From DASUPK01 sp963744105 (GTDB lineage Bacteria > Actinomycetota > Thermoleophilia > Solirubrobacterales > 70-9), in the NCBI GenBank assembly GCA_963744105.1, contig CAVUSJ010000010.1, positions 1 through 64,000 on the forward strand: DNA of 64,000 nucleotides, given 5' to 3'. Positions 42,125 through 51,269 of this stretch are shown in pieces. Each line of letters begins with the position of its first letter. The first letter of the stretch is position 1. Position numbers and translations under genes: made by a program. Under the pieces are notes generated by a model. That model saw nothing but the letters and a program-made list of their open reading frames with translations. It made no database searches and was not told where the DNA came from.

Positions 42125-43525
42125 ATGCATGACTGCGACGTCGTTGTCGTTGGTGCGGGCCTCGCCGGCCTGACGGCGGCCCGCGAGCTCGCGGGGGCGG
42201 GGCTGGATGTCCGGGTGATCGAGGCGCGCGACCGGGTGGGCGGCCGCAATCTGAGCCAGTCGGTCGGCGACCATCCCGAGGACATCGTCGAGGTCGGCGG
42301 CCAGTGGGTGGGGCCGACGCAGCATGAGGTGCTGGCGCTCGCGAACGAGCTCGGCATCGGCACCTATCCGACCCACGCCACCGGCAAGAACCTCTTCGAG
42401 ACCGACCGGGGCAAGCTGAAGCGCTACCGGGGCACGATCCCGATGCTCGGCCCGCTGGTGATGGTCGACTACGGCCGAGCGGACCTGAAGCTGAAGCGGC
42501 TGATCAAGCGGGTCTCCGCCGAGGCGCCTTGGGAGGCCGAGGACGCGGACAGGCTCGACGAGCAGAGCTTCGCGACCTGGATTCGAGGCGCCGCGCGGAC
42601 CAGGACCGCGCGCGAGGCCCTCGCCACGGCCTGCCGGGCCGTCTTCTCGGTTGAGCCGGCGGACGTCTCCCTGCTGCACGTCCTCTTCTACGCCGCGTCC
42701 GCCGGCGGCTGGGACGACCTTCTCGACACGGAGGGCGGCGCGCAGCAGGACCGGCTCGCCGGCGGCACCCAGCAGCTCTCGATCCGGATGGCGGAGGAGC
42801 TCGGCGACCGCGTCGAGCTCTCGGCTCCCGTCAGGGCGATCCGCGCCGAGGCCGACGGTGTCGTGACCGGCGAGGTGCGGGCCCGCCGGGCGATCGTCGC
42901 GGTGCCGCCGACCCTCGCCGGCCGGATCGAGTACGACCCGCCCCTTCCCGCGGCGAGAGATCAGCTCACCCAGCGGATGCCGATGGGCTCGGTGATCAAG
43001 TGCATGGCCGTCTACGAGGAGCCGTTCTGGCGCGACGACGGCCTCAGCGGGCAGGCGGTCAGCCTTCCGGGCCCGGCGCAGGTGGTCTTCGACAACACGC
43101 CGCCGAACGGCAGCCCAGGGCTGATCGGCTTCCTCGAGGGCCGCGAGGCGCGCGAGCTCGGCGCCCTCCCGGAGACCGAGCGGCGCGACGCGGTGCTCAA
43201 GGGCTTCCAGCGCTTGTTCGGCCGACGCGCCGGCCACCCGAGGCTCTACGTGGAAAAGGACTGGAGCACCGAGCCGTACTCGCGCGGCTGCTACGCCGGG
43301 GTCCTCGGGCCGGGAGCCTGGACCGCGTACGGCCGGGCACTGCGCGAGCCCGTCGGGCGCATCCACTGGGCCGGGACCGAGACGGCGACGACATGGATGG
43401 GCTACATGGACGGCGCCATCCAGTCGGGCAAGCGGGCGGCGGCCGAAGTGATGCGCTCCGAGGGCTCTGCGCTGTCCACGGCGGCCGGTGCTCGCGCCGC
43501 GCCGGCATCTCGCGCCGTCCCCTGA
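42125..43525 (+). CDS. FAD-dependent flavin amine oxidase
   Basis: The 466-residue protein has the dinucleotide motif DVVVVGAGLAGLTAARELAGAGLDVRVIEARDRVGGRN, GGQWVGPTQHEVL, and the C-terminal FAD motif HWAGTETATTWMGYMDGAIQSGKRAAAEV of monoamine oxidases. It oxidises amines to imines/aldehydes with release of H2O2. The last 20 residues are Ala-rich and dispensable-looking. Its TGA overlaps the next gene's ATG (TGATG). No substrate can be fixed. Confidence 0.9.
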   Translation: MHDCDVVVVGAGLAGLTAARELAGAGLDVRVIEARDRVGGRNLSQSVGDHPEDIVEVGGQWVGPTQHEVLALANELGIGTYPTHATGKNLFETDRGKLKRYRGTIPMLGPLVMVDYGRADLKLKRLIKRVSAEAPWEAEDADRLDEQSFATWIRGAARTRTAREALATACRAVFSVEPADVSLLHVLFYAASAGGWDDLLDTEGGAQQDRLAGGTQQLSIRMAEELGDRVELSAPVRAIRAEADGVVTGEVRARRAIVAVPPTLAGRIEYDPPLPAARDQLTQRMPMGSVIKCMAVYEEPFWRDDGLSGQAVSLPGPAQVVFDNTPPNGSPGLIGFLEGREARELGALPETERRDAVLKGFQRLFGRRAGHPRLYVEKDWSTEPYSRGCYAGVLGPGAWTAYGRALREPVGRIHWAGTETATTWMGYMDGAIQSGKRAAAEVMRSEGSALSTAAGARAAPASRAVP

Positions 43526-44358
43526 TGAACCTGATCGACGTCCGCCACCTCGGCCGCGAGCGGGTGATCGGCTGCTGGGAGCTCGACGGCGTGCTGATCG
43601 ACCCCGGCCCGACCAGCTCGATGGAGACCCTGATCGAGGCGCTCGGCGGGGAGGAGCCGCGGGCGCTCCTGCTCACCCACATCCATCTCGACCATGCGGG
43701 GGCATCGGGCAACCTGGTGAGGCGCTGGCCGGAGCTCCCGGTCTACGTGCACGAGCGCGGCGCGCGTCACCTGGCCGATCCCTCGAAGCTGCTGGCGAGC
43801 GCCGAGCGCCTCTACTGCGATCAGATGGAGCGGCTCTGGGGCGAGGTTGCTCCCGTGCCTGAGCTGAACCTCAATCCGCTGAGCGGCGGCGAGGAGGTCC
43901 TCGGCTTCAAGGTCGCCTACACGCCCGGCCACGCCTCCCACCACGTGAGCTACTTCCATCCGCCGAGCGGCCGCGCCTTCGTCGGGGACACTGCGGCCGT
44001 GCGCATTCCGCCCAGCGACTTCGTCATACCTCCGACGCCGCCGCCGGACATCGATCTCGAGCTCTGGGAGGACTCGATCGAACGGATCCTCGACTGGGAG
44101 CCCGACAGCCTCGGCCTGACCCACTTCGACGCAATCGACGATCCCGAGGCCCACCTCGACCTGGTCCGCGAGCGCCTGCGGGAGCAGGGCAGCCTCGCCC
44201 GCGAGCTGTCGGCCGAGGAGTTCGAGGAGCGGGTCAGGGAGCAGGTGTCGGGCCATGCGGACGAGGAGACGGCCGAGGCCCTGCTCCAGGCCGTGCCGCC
44301 CGAGCAGCAATGGTGGGGACTCGACCGCTACTGGAGCAAGCGCGGCGCGAGGAGGTAG
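43525..44358 (+). CDS. Metallo-beta-lactamase-fold hydrolase
   Basis: From ATG 43525 the 277-residue protein has THIHLDHAGASGNLV (HxHxDH zinc motif), TPGHASHHVSYFHPPSGRAFVGDTA and TPPPDIDLELWEDSIERIL, with a C-terminal THFDAIDD. MBL-fold enzymes hydrolyse lactones, thioesters or phosphoesters. Translationally coupled to the amine oxidase, so it likely acts on a later intermediate of the same pathway; this is inference. Confidence 0.88.
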   Translation: MNLIDVRHLGRERVIGCWELDGVLIDPGPTSSMETLIEALGGEEPRALLLTHIHLDHAGASGNLVRRWPELPVYVHERGARHLADPSKLLASAERLYCDQMERLWGEVAPVPELNLNPLSGGEEVLGFKVAYTPGHASHHVSYFHPPSGRAFVGDTAAVRIPPSDFVIPPTPPPDIDLELWEDSIERILDWEPDSLGLTHFDAIDDPEAHLDLVRERLREQGSLARELSAEEFEERVREQVSGHADEETAEALLQAVPPEQQWWGLDRYWSKRGARR

Positions 44359-44450
44359 GCCCTACGCCGGCTCGGGGTCCGGCTCGAGCTCCGGCGGGGG
44401 CGAAGCGCGGGGCGTGGATCACGATCGTCCGGTTTCGGCCGTTGCGCTTG

Positions 44451-44474
44451 GCCCTATATAGGGCGCGAGCGCCC
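44451..44474. promoter_or_regulatory. Overlapping palindromes upstream of the isochorismatase-like gene
   Basis: GCCCTATATAGGGC (44451-44464) and GGGCGCGAGCGCCC (44461-44474) are perfect palindromes sharing four bases. The first contains TATATA, usable as a -10 about 50 bp before the ATG. Together they may be promoter plus operator or a 5' stem-loop. Confidence 0.35.
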
Positions 44475-44513
44475 GAGCCTGAGTATTGGGAAGATCCGGT
44501 ACAGGAGCAGCCA

Positions 44514-45065
44514 ATGGCCGGCGATCGAACCCTTCTCATCATCGACATCCAGCGCGACTACTTCCCCGGTGGCGCCTATCCGCTGGTGGAGCCGGAGGCG
44601 GCTGCCGATCATGCGCGCGAGGTGCTGGAAAGCTTCCGTCAGGCCGGCGATCCCGTGATCCACATGAGGCACGTCTGGGACGCACCAGACGCGGAATTCA
44701 TGCGGCCGGGGACCGAGGGCATCGAGATCCACTCGGCGGTGGCGCCGGCGGAGGGTGAGCTCGTGCTCGAGAAGGAGAACCCGAACTCATTCCTGGATAC
44801 GGGCCTCGAGCAGGAGCTGCGCGAGCGCGGCACCGAGCAGCTCGTGGTCGCCGGGATGATGAGCTCGATGTGCGTCGACGCGACCGTCCGGGCGGCTGCC
44901 GACCTGGGCTTCTCACCAACGGTGGTTCACGACGCGTGCGCTGCCCCGAACCTCGAGTTCAACGGCGTCGAGGTCCCCGGGGCGTCTGTCCATGCGGCCT
45001 TCATGGCTGCGCTCGCCGACGGCTATGCCGAGCTGGCGAGCGCAGCCGAGGTGCTGAAGGCCTAG
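44514..45065 (+). CDS. Isochorismatase-like cysteine hydrolase
   Basis: From ATG 44514, preceded by AGGAG, the 183-residue protein shows the catalytic triad Asp11 (LLIIDIQRDYF), Lys87 (LEKENPNSF) and Cys120 (GMMSSMCVDATVRAA). Members hydrolyse isochorismate, nicotinamide or N-carbamoyl compounds. It is downstream of aminotransferase, amine oxidase and MBL genes but separated by 155 bp with its own likely promoter. Substrate unknown. Confidence 0.9.
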   Translation: MAGDRTLLIIDIQRDYFPGGAYPLVEPEAAADHAREVLESFRQAGDPVIHMRHVWDAPDAEFMRPGTEGIEIHSAVAPAEGELVLEKENPNSFLDTGLEQELRERGTEQLVVAGMMSSMCVDATVRAAADLGFSPTVVHDACAAPNLEFNGVEVPGASVHAAFMAALADGYAELASAAEVLKA

Positions 45066-45619
45066 TAGCCGTAGCCGCCGCCGGACGAGCCGCTGCTCGA
45101 TGAGCTGCTGCTCGTGGTGGTGGCCGAGCTGGACGGCGATCCGGAGGTGGACGCGGCGGTCCAGGTGAAGTTGGTGCCGCCGAAGCTGTCCATGAAGCCG
45201 TTGCCGGTCGCCTGGCCGGGGCTGTCCTGCACGAACGTGTACAGAGGCTTGCCGTCGAAGGTCACCTGCCCGTTCATCACGCCGAGCTTCGCCTGAACGG
45301 CGGAGTCCGACGAGGTGGGCTGGCCCGAGGCCATCAGCGCCGGCCAGATGCTCTGGCACGCGGCGGTGCAGGCCTGCTTCGAGGCGGTGTCCTGGTTGTT
45401 CGTGTAGAGCACGTCGCCCTTCGAATCGACGAGCACGGTGCCGACCCCGCTCACGGACTTCGTCGAGACGGTGCCGGAGCCGGCGCTCGTCTGCGCCGGC
45501 GCGGTGCTTGCGGCGTTCGATGAGCTGCCGCCGGAATTGCTGCTCCCGCCGCACGCCGCCAGGCCGATGGCGAGCACGGGCACGGCGAACAGAGCGAGAA
45601 AACCACGTCTGAATTTCAT
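45062..45619 (-). CDS. Lipoprotein with secreted-repeat (COG4315-type) domain
   Basis: From ATG 45619 the 185-residue protein has a lipoprotein signal ending VLAIGLAAC (lipobox Cys), a Ser/Ala-rich linker, then the COG4315-type domain VSGVGTVLVDSKGDVLYTNNQD and TACTAACQSIWPALMASGQPTS, and VTFDGKPLYTFVQDSPGQATGNG. A Ser-rich, Gly/Tyr tail ends it. Function of the family is unknown; it should be anchored to the membrane outside the cell. It converges on the isochorismatase-like gene by 4 bp. Confidence 0.85.
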   Translation of the reverse strand: MKFRRGFLALFAVPVLAIGLAACGGSSNSGGSSSNAASTAPAQTSAGSGTVSTKSVSGVGTVLVDSKGDVLYTNNQDTASKQACTAACQSIWPALMASGQPTSSDSAVQAKLGVMNGQVTFDGKPLYTFVQDSPGQATGNGFMDSFGGTNFTWTAASTSGSPSSSATTTSSSSSSSGSSGGGYGY

Positions 45620-45714
45620 TCTCGTTGCCTTCTTTCGTTCGTCCCCCATTGCTCCCGGTCTGTATTACGCGGGGGACCTACCGAGGGATTTCGAGAGTGG
45701 CGCCCGTCACACAA

Positions 45715-45740
45715 GAACGGCCGGCTTTCGCCGGCCGTTC
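45715..45740 (-). terminator. Strong hairpin terminator downstream of nrdJ
   Basis: GAACGGCCGGC and GCCGGCCGTTC form an 11-bp perfect stem with a GAAA tetraloop on the minus strand, followed by TTGTGT. It lies 24 bp after the second copy of the stop-codon hairpin. Confidence 0.75.
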
Positions 45741-45748
45741 GACGTTGT

Positions 45749-45767
45749 GCGGCCTGGTGGCCGCTAG
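45749..45767 (-). repeat. 19-nt hairpin repeat copy 2, overlapping the nrdJ stop codon
   Basis: Identical to 1274-1292; see that entry. Here it ends nrdJ and is followed by a second, stronger hairpin. Confidence 0.6.
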
Positions 45768-48571
45768 CCGCAGCCGGTGTTGTTGCCGCAGCTCGGGCAG
45801 GTGTAGCAGGAGCCCGTCCGCTGCATCATGCCTCCGCACTGGTCGCAGGCCGGGCCCAGCTCGAGGTCCGCTCCGATCTTCGCCGGGATCACCGGCGGGG
45901 TGTCGGTGAGCGCGGCGGTGGCGGGCTTCGCCTCGCCGTTCGACTTGGACTCGCCGTTCGAGGAGCCGTTGCCGTTGCCGCCGTTCGACGGCGCGGCAGT
46001 GTCCTCGATCGGGAAGGCCTGCTGGGCCTCCTTCTTGGCGCGGACCTCGTCGGTCATGATCCCGAGCTGCTCGAGGTAGCCGGTGTCCTCGATGAAGCGG
46101 CTGGCGAGCCAGCGCATGATGTAGTCGGGCATCGACTTGGCGAACGGGATCTCGGGATTGGTCGTGATCCCCTCGGGCTCGAACCGCATGTAGCTGAACT
46201 TCCTGACGAAGTCCTCGAGCGGCACGCCGTACTGCAGGCCGATCGAGATCGCGGTCGCGAACGCGTTCATCAGGCCCTTGATCGTCGAGCCCTCCTTGCC
46301 GATGTCGGTGAGGAAGATCTCGCCGACCGACCCGTCCTGGTACTTGCCGGCCGTGATGTAGCCCTCCTGCATCCCGATCCGGAACTTGTGGGTGATCGAC
46401 TCCCGCTCGCGCGGCATCTTCCGCCGCTCCGGCTGGGCCGTCACGGCCTCCGCCGGGTCGGACTTCTTCTCGCCGGCGTCGGTCTTCAGCGCCTGCGCGG
46501 TCTTCGAGCCGTCGCGGTAGATCGCGAGAGCCTTGAGGCCCTTCCTCCAACCGTCGCTGTACGCGTCGGCGATGTCGGAGATCGTCGCCGACTCGGGCAG
46601 GTTGACCGTCTTCGAGATCGCTCCCGAGAGGAACGGCTGGGCCGCGGCCATCATGTCGATGTGGCCGGTGTGCGAGATCGAGCGCTCGCCGACCGCCACG
46701 TCGAAGATCTCGAGGTGCTCGTCCTTCAGTCCGGGCGCGCCGATGATCGTGTTGTGCTCGTTGATGTGGGCGTCGATCTGCTCGATCTCCGGCTCGGAGT
46801 AGCCGAGCGTCTCGAGCGCCAGGTTGACCGAGCGGTTGACGATCTTCATCTGGCCGCCGCCGACCAGCTCCTTGAACTTGACCAGCGAGAAGTCCGGCTC
46901 GATGCCGGTCGTGTCGCAGTCCATCAGGAAGCTGATCGTCCCCGTCGGAGCGAGGACGGTCGCCTGGGCGTTGCGGTAGCCGTGCTGCTCGCCCAGCGCC
47001 ACGGCCTCGTCCCATGACTCGCGGGCGGCGTGGAGCAGGGGCTCCTCGACCTGCTCGTCCTCGATCTCGTAGGCCGCGGACTGGTGTATCCGCATCACCT
47101 GATTGTGCGGCTCGCGGTTCACCTCGTAGCCGTCGTACGGCCCCATGCTGCCCGCGATCTCCGCGGACATCTTGTAGCCGCGGCCCGTCATCAGCGCGGT
47201 GATCGAGCCGGCGAGGGCGCGGCCCTCGTCCGAGTCGTAGGCCAGGCCGTTGGCCATCAGCAGCGCGCCGAGGTTGGCGTAGCCGAGTCCGAGCTGGCGG
47301 AACGCGCGCGCGTTCTCCGTGATCTGCTCGGTCGGGTAGCTGGAGAAGCCGACCAGGATCTCCTGCGCGAGGAAGACGATGTCCACCGCGTGGGTGAAGT
47401 CGTCGACGTTGAAGGTCCCGTCCTCGTTGCGGAACTTCATCAGGTTGAGCGAGGCCAGGTTGCAGGCCGAGTCGTCGATCGACATGTACTCGGAGCACGG
47501 GTTCGACGCGGTGATCGGGCCCGTGTTCGGGTCCGTGTGCCACTTGTTGATCGTCGTGTCGTACTGGATGCCCGGATCCGCGCACTGCCAGGCGGCGTCC
47601 GCGATCTGGTTCATCAGCTCCCGCGCCTTGATCGTCTTGATCGGCTTGCCGTCGACGCGGCCGATCAGGTCCCAGTCCTCGTCGTTCTCGACCGCCTGCA
47701 TGAACTCGTCGGTGACCCGCACCGAGTTGTTGGCGTTCTGGAACTGGACCGAGGCGAAGGCGTCGGAGTCGAGGCGCATGTCGAAGTCGGCCGCCTTCAG
47801 CGCGGCGGCCTTCTTCTCCTCGTCGGCCTTGCACCAAATGAACTTCTCGATGTCCGGGTGGTCGACGTCGAGCACGACCATCTTGGCCGCGCGCCGGGTG
47901 CCGCCGCCGGACTTGATCGCGCCGGCCCAGGAGTCGGCGCCGCGCATGAAGCTGACCGGGCCCGAGGCGATCCCGCCCTTGGAGAGGTGCTCCATCGAGC
48001 CGCGGATCTTCGAGAGGTTGATGCCGGAGCCCGAGCCGCCCTTGAAGATGATCCCCTCCTTCGTGTTCCAGGAGAGAATCGAGTCCATGTCGTCCTGGAC
48101 GGAGAGGATGAAGCAGGCCGACGCCTGCTCCTGGCCGGGGTCCTTCCAGCCGACGTTGAACCAGACCGGGCTGTTGAAGGCGGCCTTCTGGTTGACCAGG
48201 ATCGAGGTCAGCTCGGCGTCGAAGGCGTCGGCGTCCTCGTCGGTGGCGAAGTAGCCCTGCTCGCGGCCGACCTCTGTGATCCGGTCGGCGACCCTGCTCA
48301 CCATCTGCTTCACGGAAGTCTCTCGCTCGGGGGAGCCCGGCTGGCCGCGGAAGTACTTCTGGGCGACGATGTTCGTCGCGTTCTGCGACCAGGTCTTCGG
48401 GAACTCGACCCCGTGCTGCTCGAAGGCGGGTTTCTCCGGATCGCCGATGATCGCGTCGCGCGTCTCCCAGTCGAGCTCGTCGTAGGGGTGCGTACCGGCG
48501 GAGGTGAACCGGCGTTCGATGACGAGGCCCTTCTCGGTAGTGATCGGCGCCCTGGAAGTGGCCCTCGGCAT
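45764..48571 (-). CDS. nrdJ: Vitamin B12-dependent (class II) ribonucleotide reductase
   Basis: The 935-residue enzyme reduces ribonucleotides to deoxyribonucleotides using adenosylcobalamin. Visible are the N-terminal ITTEKGLVIERRFTSAG, the active-site SNPCSEYMSID, the phosphate loop APTGTISFLMDCDTTGIEPDF, and a C-terminal zinc-ribbon CDQCGGMMQRTGSCYTCPSCGNNTGCG. Ribosome site GAGGAG precedes ATG 48571. nrdR lies 100 bp upstream on the same strand. No cobalamin riboswitch fits in the short gap. The cell therefore needs cobalamin for DNA synthesis. Confidence 0.96.
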   Translation of the reverse strand: MPRATSRAPITTEKGLVIERRFTSAGTHPYDELDWETRDAIIGDPEKPAFEQHGVEFPKTWSQNATNIVAQKYFRGQPGSPERETSVKQMVSRVADRITEVGREQGYFATDEDADAFDAELTSILVNQKAAFNSPVWFNVGWKDPGQEQASACFILSVQDDMDSILSWNTKEGIIFKGGSGSGINLSKIRGSMEHLSKGGIASGPVSFMRGADSWAGAIKSGGGTRRAAKMVVLDVDHPDIEKFIWCKADEEKKAAALKAADFDMRLDSDAFASVQFQNANNSVRVTDEFMQAVENDEDWDLIGRVDGKPIKTIKARELMNQIADAAWQCADPGIQYDTTINKWHTDPNTGPITASNPCSEYMSIDDSACNLASLNLMKFRNEDGTFNVDDFTHAVDIVFLAQEILVGFSSYPTEQITENARAFRQLGLGYANLGALLMANGLAYDSDEGRALAGSITALMTGRGYKMSAEIAGSMGPYDGYEVNREPHNQVMRIHQSAAYEIEDEQVEEPLLHAARESWDEAVALGEQHGYRNAQATVLAPTGTISFLMDCDTTGIEPDFSLVKFKELVGGGQMKIVNRSVNLALETLGYSEPEIEQIDAHINEHNTIIGAPGLKDEHLEIFDVAVGERSISHTGHIDMMAAAQPFLSGAISKTVNLPESATISDIADAYSDGWRKGLKALAIYRDGSKTAQALKTDAGEKKSDPAEAVTAQPERRKMPRERESITHKFRIGMQEGYITAGKYQDGSVGEIFLTDIGKEGSTIKGLMNAFATAISIGLQYGVPLEDFVRKFSYMRFEPEGITTNPEIPFAKSMPDYIMRWLASRFIEDTGYLEQLGIMTDEVRAKKEAQQAFPIEDTAAPSNGGNGNGSSNGESKSNGEAKPATAALTDTPPVIPAKIGADLELGPACDQCGGMMQRTGSCYTCPSCGNNTGCG

Positions 48572-48671
48572 CAGTTTTCTCCTCTCGCTCGGCTATTGGG
48601 GTGAGCACCGCAGCATCCTCCGCCGATCGGACGGAACCGAGTCGCCGCTAATTCGTTATTTGCGGGGATTT

Positions 48672-49085
48672 TCACGACATGCTCCGGGCGGCGTCCGGCA
48701 GAGTTCCCGCAAACTGCAGATAGGCGCCACGGTCGATCTTCTCCAGGCCGTCGAGGCAGAGCTCGCCGATCCGCTCGGCGCTCAGCCTCCCGCCGGCGTC
48801 CCGCGCCTCGCGCTCGATCCGGTCGGCGATCTGATCGAGCCGCCGAGGGTCGACGTCGCGCTTGTGCGATGCACGGATCAGGGCGCCGAGGAGCTTGTCG
48901 CGATCGAAGGGCTGGACGTGGCCGTCGCGCTTCACCACCTCGAGCACCTCGGGCACCGCCCGCTCGTAGGTGGTGAAGCGATGGCCGCAGGACGAGCACT
49001 CGCGCCGGCGCCGAAGCGCGGCGCCGCCCTCGGCCTTGCGGGTCTCGAGGATGGAGGTCGGGAACTCGCATCGGGGGCAGTTCAC
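48672..49085 (-). CDS. nrdR: Transcriptional repressor NrdR
   Basis: A zinc-ribbon (CPRCEFPTSILETRKAEGGAALRRRRECSSCGHRFTTYER) is followed by an ATP-cone (VVKRDGHVQPFDRDKLLGALIRASHKRDVDPRRLDQIADRIER). NrdR senses ATP/dATP and represses reductase genes. I place the start at GTG 49085, right at the zinc ribbon (137 residues); a TTG at 49118 would run through the first NrdR box. It heads the nrdR-nrdJ unit. Confidence 0.93.
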   Translation of the reverse strand: MNCPRCEFPTSILETRKAEGGAALRRRRECSSCGHRFTTYERAVPEVLEVVKRDGHVQPFDRDKLLGALIRASHKRDVDPRRLDQIADRIEREARDAGGRLSAERIGELCLDGLEKIDRGAYLQFAGTLPDAARSMS

Positions 49086-49095
49086 TACGGGGAGT

Positions 49096-49153
49096 CTAAC
49101 GAATCTAGTGTTCGACAACCGCCAATGAATGTAGGAGACACTAGATCTAGTAG
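49096..49153 (-). promoter_or_regulatory. Two NrdR boxes upstream of nrdR
   Basis: ACACTAGATCTAGTAG (49138-49153) matches the NrdR-box pattern closely, and CTAACGAATCTAGTGT (49096-49111) matches in its right half. Starts are 42 bp apart, four helical turns, as expected for cooperative binding on one face. A CTCCC-T run follows outward to 49168. Confidence 0.65.
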
Positions 49154-49268
49154 GACGGCTCCCTTTTTTTCAGGTGGTCGAGATCCTCGGGGCGGTGGTC
49201 GCCACGCAGCGGCGTCGGTGCCGCGCACGGATGTACATCCGCCTGCCCCGGTCTACGTTCGCCGGTGG

Positions 49269-50849
49269 ATGGCGACCCGACAACTTCCCGAGCTGCGCCC
49301 GCGCGCTTCGGGGCAGCGCGGGGCCATGCCGCCGGTGGAGGCGGCGGATCGCCGCCGCTGGGCGATTCTGGCCGTCCTCTGCGTCGCCGTCCTCGTGGTC
49401 AACATCGACGGCACGATCCTCAACGTGGCGCTCCCGACGCTGGTCCGGGAGCTGCATGCGAGCTCGAGCGAGCTCCAGTGGATCGTCGACATGTACGCGA
49501 TGGTGTTCGCGGGCCTGCTGCTCGTGGGTGGCAGCCTGGCCGACCGCTTCGGGCGCAAGCGCCTCTTCATGCTCGGCTTCCTCACCTTCGGCCTCGGTTC
49601 CCTGGGCGCGGCGTTCTCCGGCTCGGTCGACGTCCTGATCGCCTGGCGCGGAGTGATGGGCGCGGGCGCCGCGCTGACGATCCCGGCGGGGCTCTCGACG
49701 CTCGACAACGTGTTCCGCGATCCCGACGAGCGGGCCCGCGCCGTCGGCATCTGGGGTGGGGCGATGGGCGTCGGTCTCGCGCTCGGCCCCCTCGCCGGCG
49801 GGCTGCTGCTCGCCAGCTTCTGGTGGGGCTCGGTCTTCTTCGTCAACGTGCCGGTGCTGATCGCAGGCGGCATCGCCGCGCTTCGCCTGCTGCCCGAGTC
49901 GAGGAACGTGGATGCGCCGAGGCCCGACCCGGTCGGCTCGCTGCTCTCGATCCTGGGCCTCGGGCTGCTGCTCTGGGCGATCATCGAGGCGCCGACCAAG
50001 GGCTGGACCTCGGACGCGGTGGTCGCGGTCGGTGCGGCGGGCCTTGCCGTCCTCGCGGCATTCATCTACTGGGAGGCGCGCAGCAGCCATCCGATGCTGA
50101 AGCTCTCCTTCTTCCGCTCCCGGCGGTTCTCCGGCGCGGTCTCGGCCGTCGCCCTCGGCCTGTTCGCCCTGTTCGGGGCGGTCTTCATCCTCACCCAGTT
50201 CCTGCAGTTCGACCTGGGCTTCACCCCGCTTCAGGCCGGCGTCCGGATCCTGCCGACGGCCGCGCTGCTCGCCGCGACGGCGCCACTCTCGACGCTGATC
50301 GTCCGGCGGGTCGGCAGCAAGCTGACCGCGTTCGCCGGGCTGGTCGCGATCGCGGGCGGCCTCTGGCAGATCTCGGCGGCCTCGACCGCCGGGGCGACCT
50401 ACGGCGACGTCCTCCCGGGAATGCTTCTCCTCGGGTTCGGCTCGGGGTTGCTGATGCCAACCGCGGCGGACGCGGTGCTGGGGTCGGTGCCGCGTAGGGA
50501 CGCCGGCGTCGGCTCGGCCACCTACGTCGTTGCGATCCAGGTGGGCGGTGCGCTCGGCGTGGCGGTCATCGGCAGCATGCTCTCCACGCGCTACCGGCAT
50601 CGGCTCACGGACGTCCTCGCCTCCCACCACGTCCCGCCAGACATCCTGCACACGATCACCGGCTCGCTCGGAGGGGCGCTCGGAGTCGCCTCGGCCGTCG
50701 GTGGGAGCACCGGCTCGCGTCTCGCCGAAGCCGCGCGCTCCGCCTTCATGAGTGGCACTCACGTCTCGTTCGCCGCGGGAGCGGTTGTCGCCGCTGTGGC
50801 CGCCCTCCTGGTCCTGCTGGCGCTGCCCTCCAGGGCGCCGAAGGACTGA
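49269..50849 (+). CDS. MFS transporter, DHA2 family
   Basis: From ATG 49269 (526 residues; 49326 is an alternative) about 14 membrane helices are seen. Motifs include FVNIDGTILNVALPTLVRELHASSSELQWIVDMYAMVF-like (NIDGTILNVALPTL), GGSLADRFGRKRLFMLGF and GLALGPLAGGLLLASFWWGSVFFVNVP. This is a proton-driven multidrug efflux type distinct from the transporter at 39-40 kb. No regulator is adjacent. The frame is open upstream to 48504, where it runs antisense to nrdJ and nrdR. Confidence 0.88.
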   Translation: MATRQLPELRPRASGQRGAMPPVEAADRRRWAILAVLCVAVLVVNIDGTILNVALPTLVRELHASSSELQWIVDMYAMVFAGLLLVGGSLADRFGRKRLFMLGFLTFGLGSLGAAFSGSVDVLIAWRGVMGAGAALTIPAGLSTLDNVFRDPDERARAVGIWGGAMGVGLALGPLAGGLLLASFWWGSVFFVNVPVLIAGGIAALRLLPESRNVDAPRPDPVGSLLSILGLGLLLWAIIEAPTKGWTSDAVVAVGAAGLAVLAAFIYWEARSSHPMLKLSFFRSRRFSGAVSAVALGLFALFGAVFILTQFLQFDLGFTPLQAGVRILPTAALLAATAPLSTLIVRRVGSKLTAFAGLVAIAGGLWQISAASTAGATYGDVLPGMLLLGFGSGLLMPTAADAVLGSVPRRDAGVGSATYVVAIQVGGALGVAVIGSMLSTRYRHRLTDVLASHHVPPDILHTITGSLGGALGVASAVGGSTGSRLAEAARSAFMSGTHVSFAAGAVVAAVAALLVLLALPSRAPKD

Positions 50850-50855
50850 CCGGAT

Positions 50856-51227
50856 CTAGCGCAGGTGATCTGCGACGGTGCCCTCGGCGAGGGCATCCTC
50901 GCCGAGGCGGGTGGCCTTGAGGAGGGAGGCGGCGCCTCCCCGGGTCCTCCCGACGATCAGGCCCGCATTCTCGAGATCCTGCAGTCCCTCCATGATCGGC
51001 TCCCGGAGGTCCTTCAGGTACTTGGTCCCGCGCGGAAAGGACGACATCAGCCAGCTCGCCACCTGCAGCTGGTTGAGGTAGCTGCCGGGCTTGGGGCCGT
51101 CGGGGCCGAAGGCGGGCATGAGCACCTCGGCGAGCTCCACGGCCGACATCGACTGCAGCCGCTCGGCCTCTGCCTTCGCCGCCTGCTCCTCGGCGGCCTT
51201 CTCCTCCTTGTTCCCAAAGAGCGCCAC
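50856..51227 (-). CDS. Conserved-looking hypothetical protein
   Basis: The 123-residue protein starts MALFGNKEEKAAEEQAAKAEAERLQ, a charged helix, then a compact helix/strand part (AEVLMPAFGPDGPKPGSYLNQLQVASWLMSSFPRGTKYLKDLREPIMEGLQDLENAGLI) that has the look of a winged-helix-like fold. No family is recognised. It converges with the DHA2 transporter and diverges from the PAQR gene. Confidence 0.6.
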   Translation of the reverse strand: MALFGNKEEKAAEEQAAKAEAERLQSMSAVELAEVLMPAFGPDGPKPGSYLNQLQVASWLMSSFPRGTKYLKDLREPIMEGLQDLENAGLIVGRTRGGAASLLKATRLGEDALAEGTVADHLR

Positions 51228-51269
51228 GCGCGCGGCAGACTAGCGACTGGAATCCTGGAGGCGTCTATC

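Noticed and set aside
40934..43366. 810-codon minus-strand open frame
   Set aside because: It is antisense to the aminotransferase and amine oxidase genes and low in hydrophobic or conserved pattern; high GC makes such shadows common.
48572..48671. Cobalamin riboswitch before nrdJ
   Set aside because: The 100-bp gap is too short for the full riboswitch and I see no B12-box-like conserved core; NrdR boxes explain regulation.
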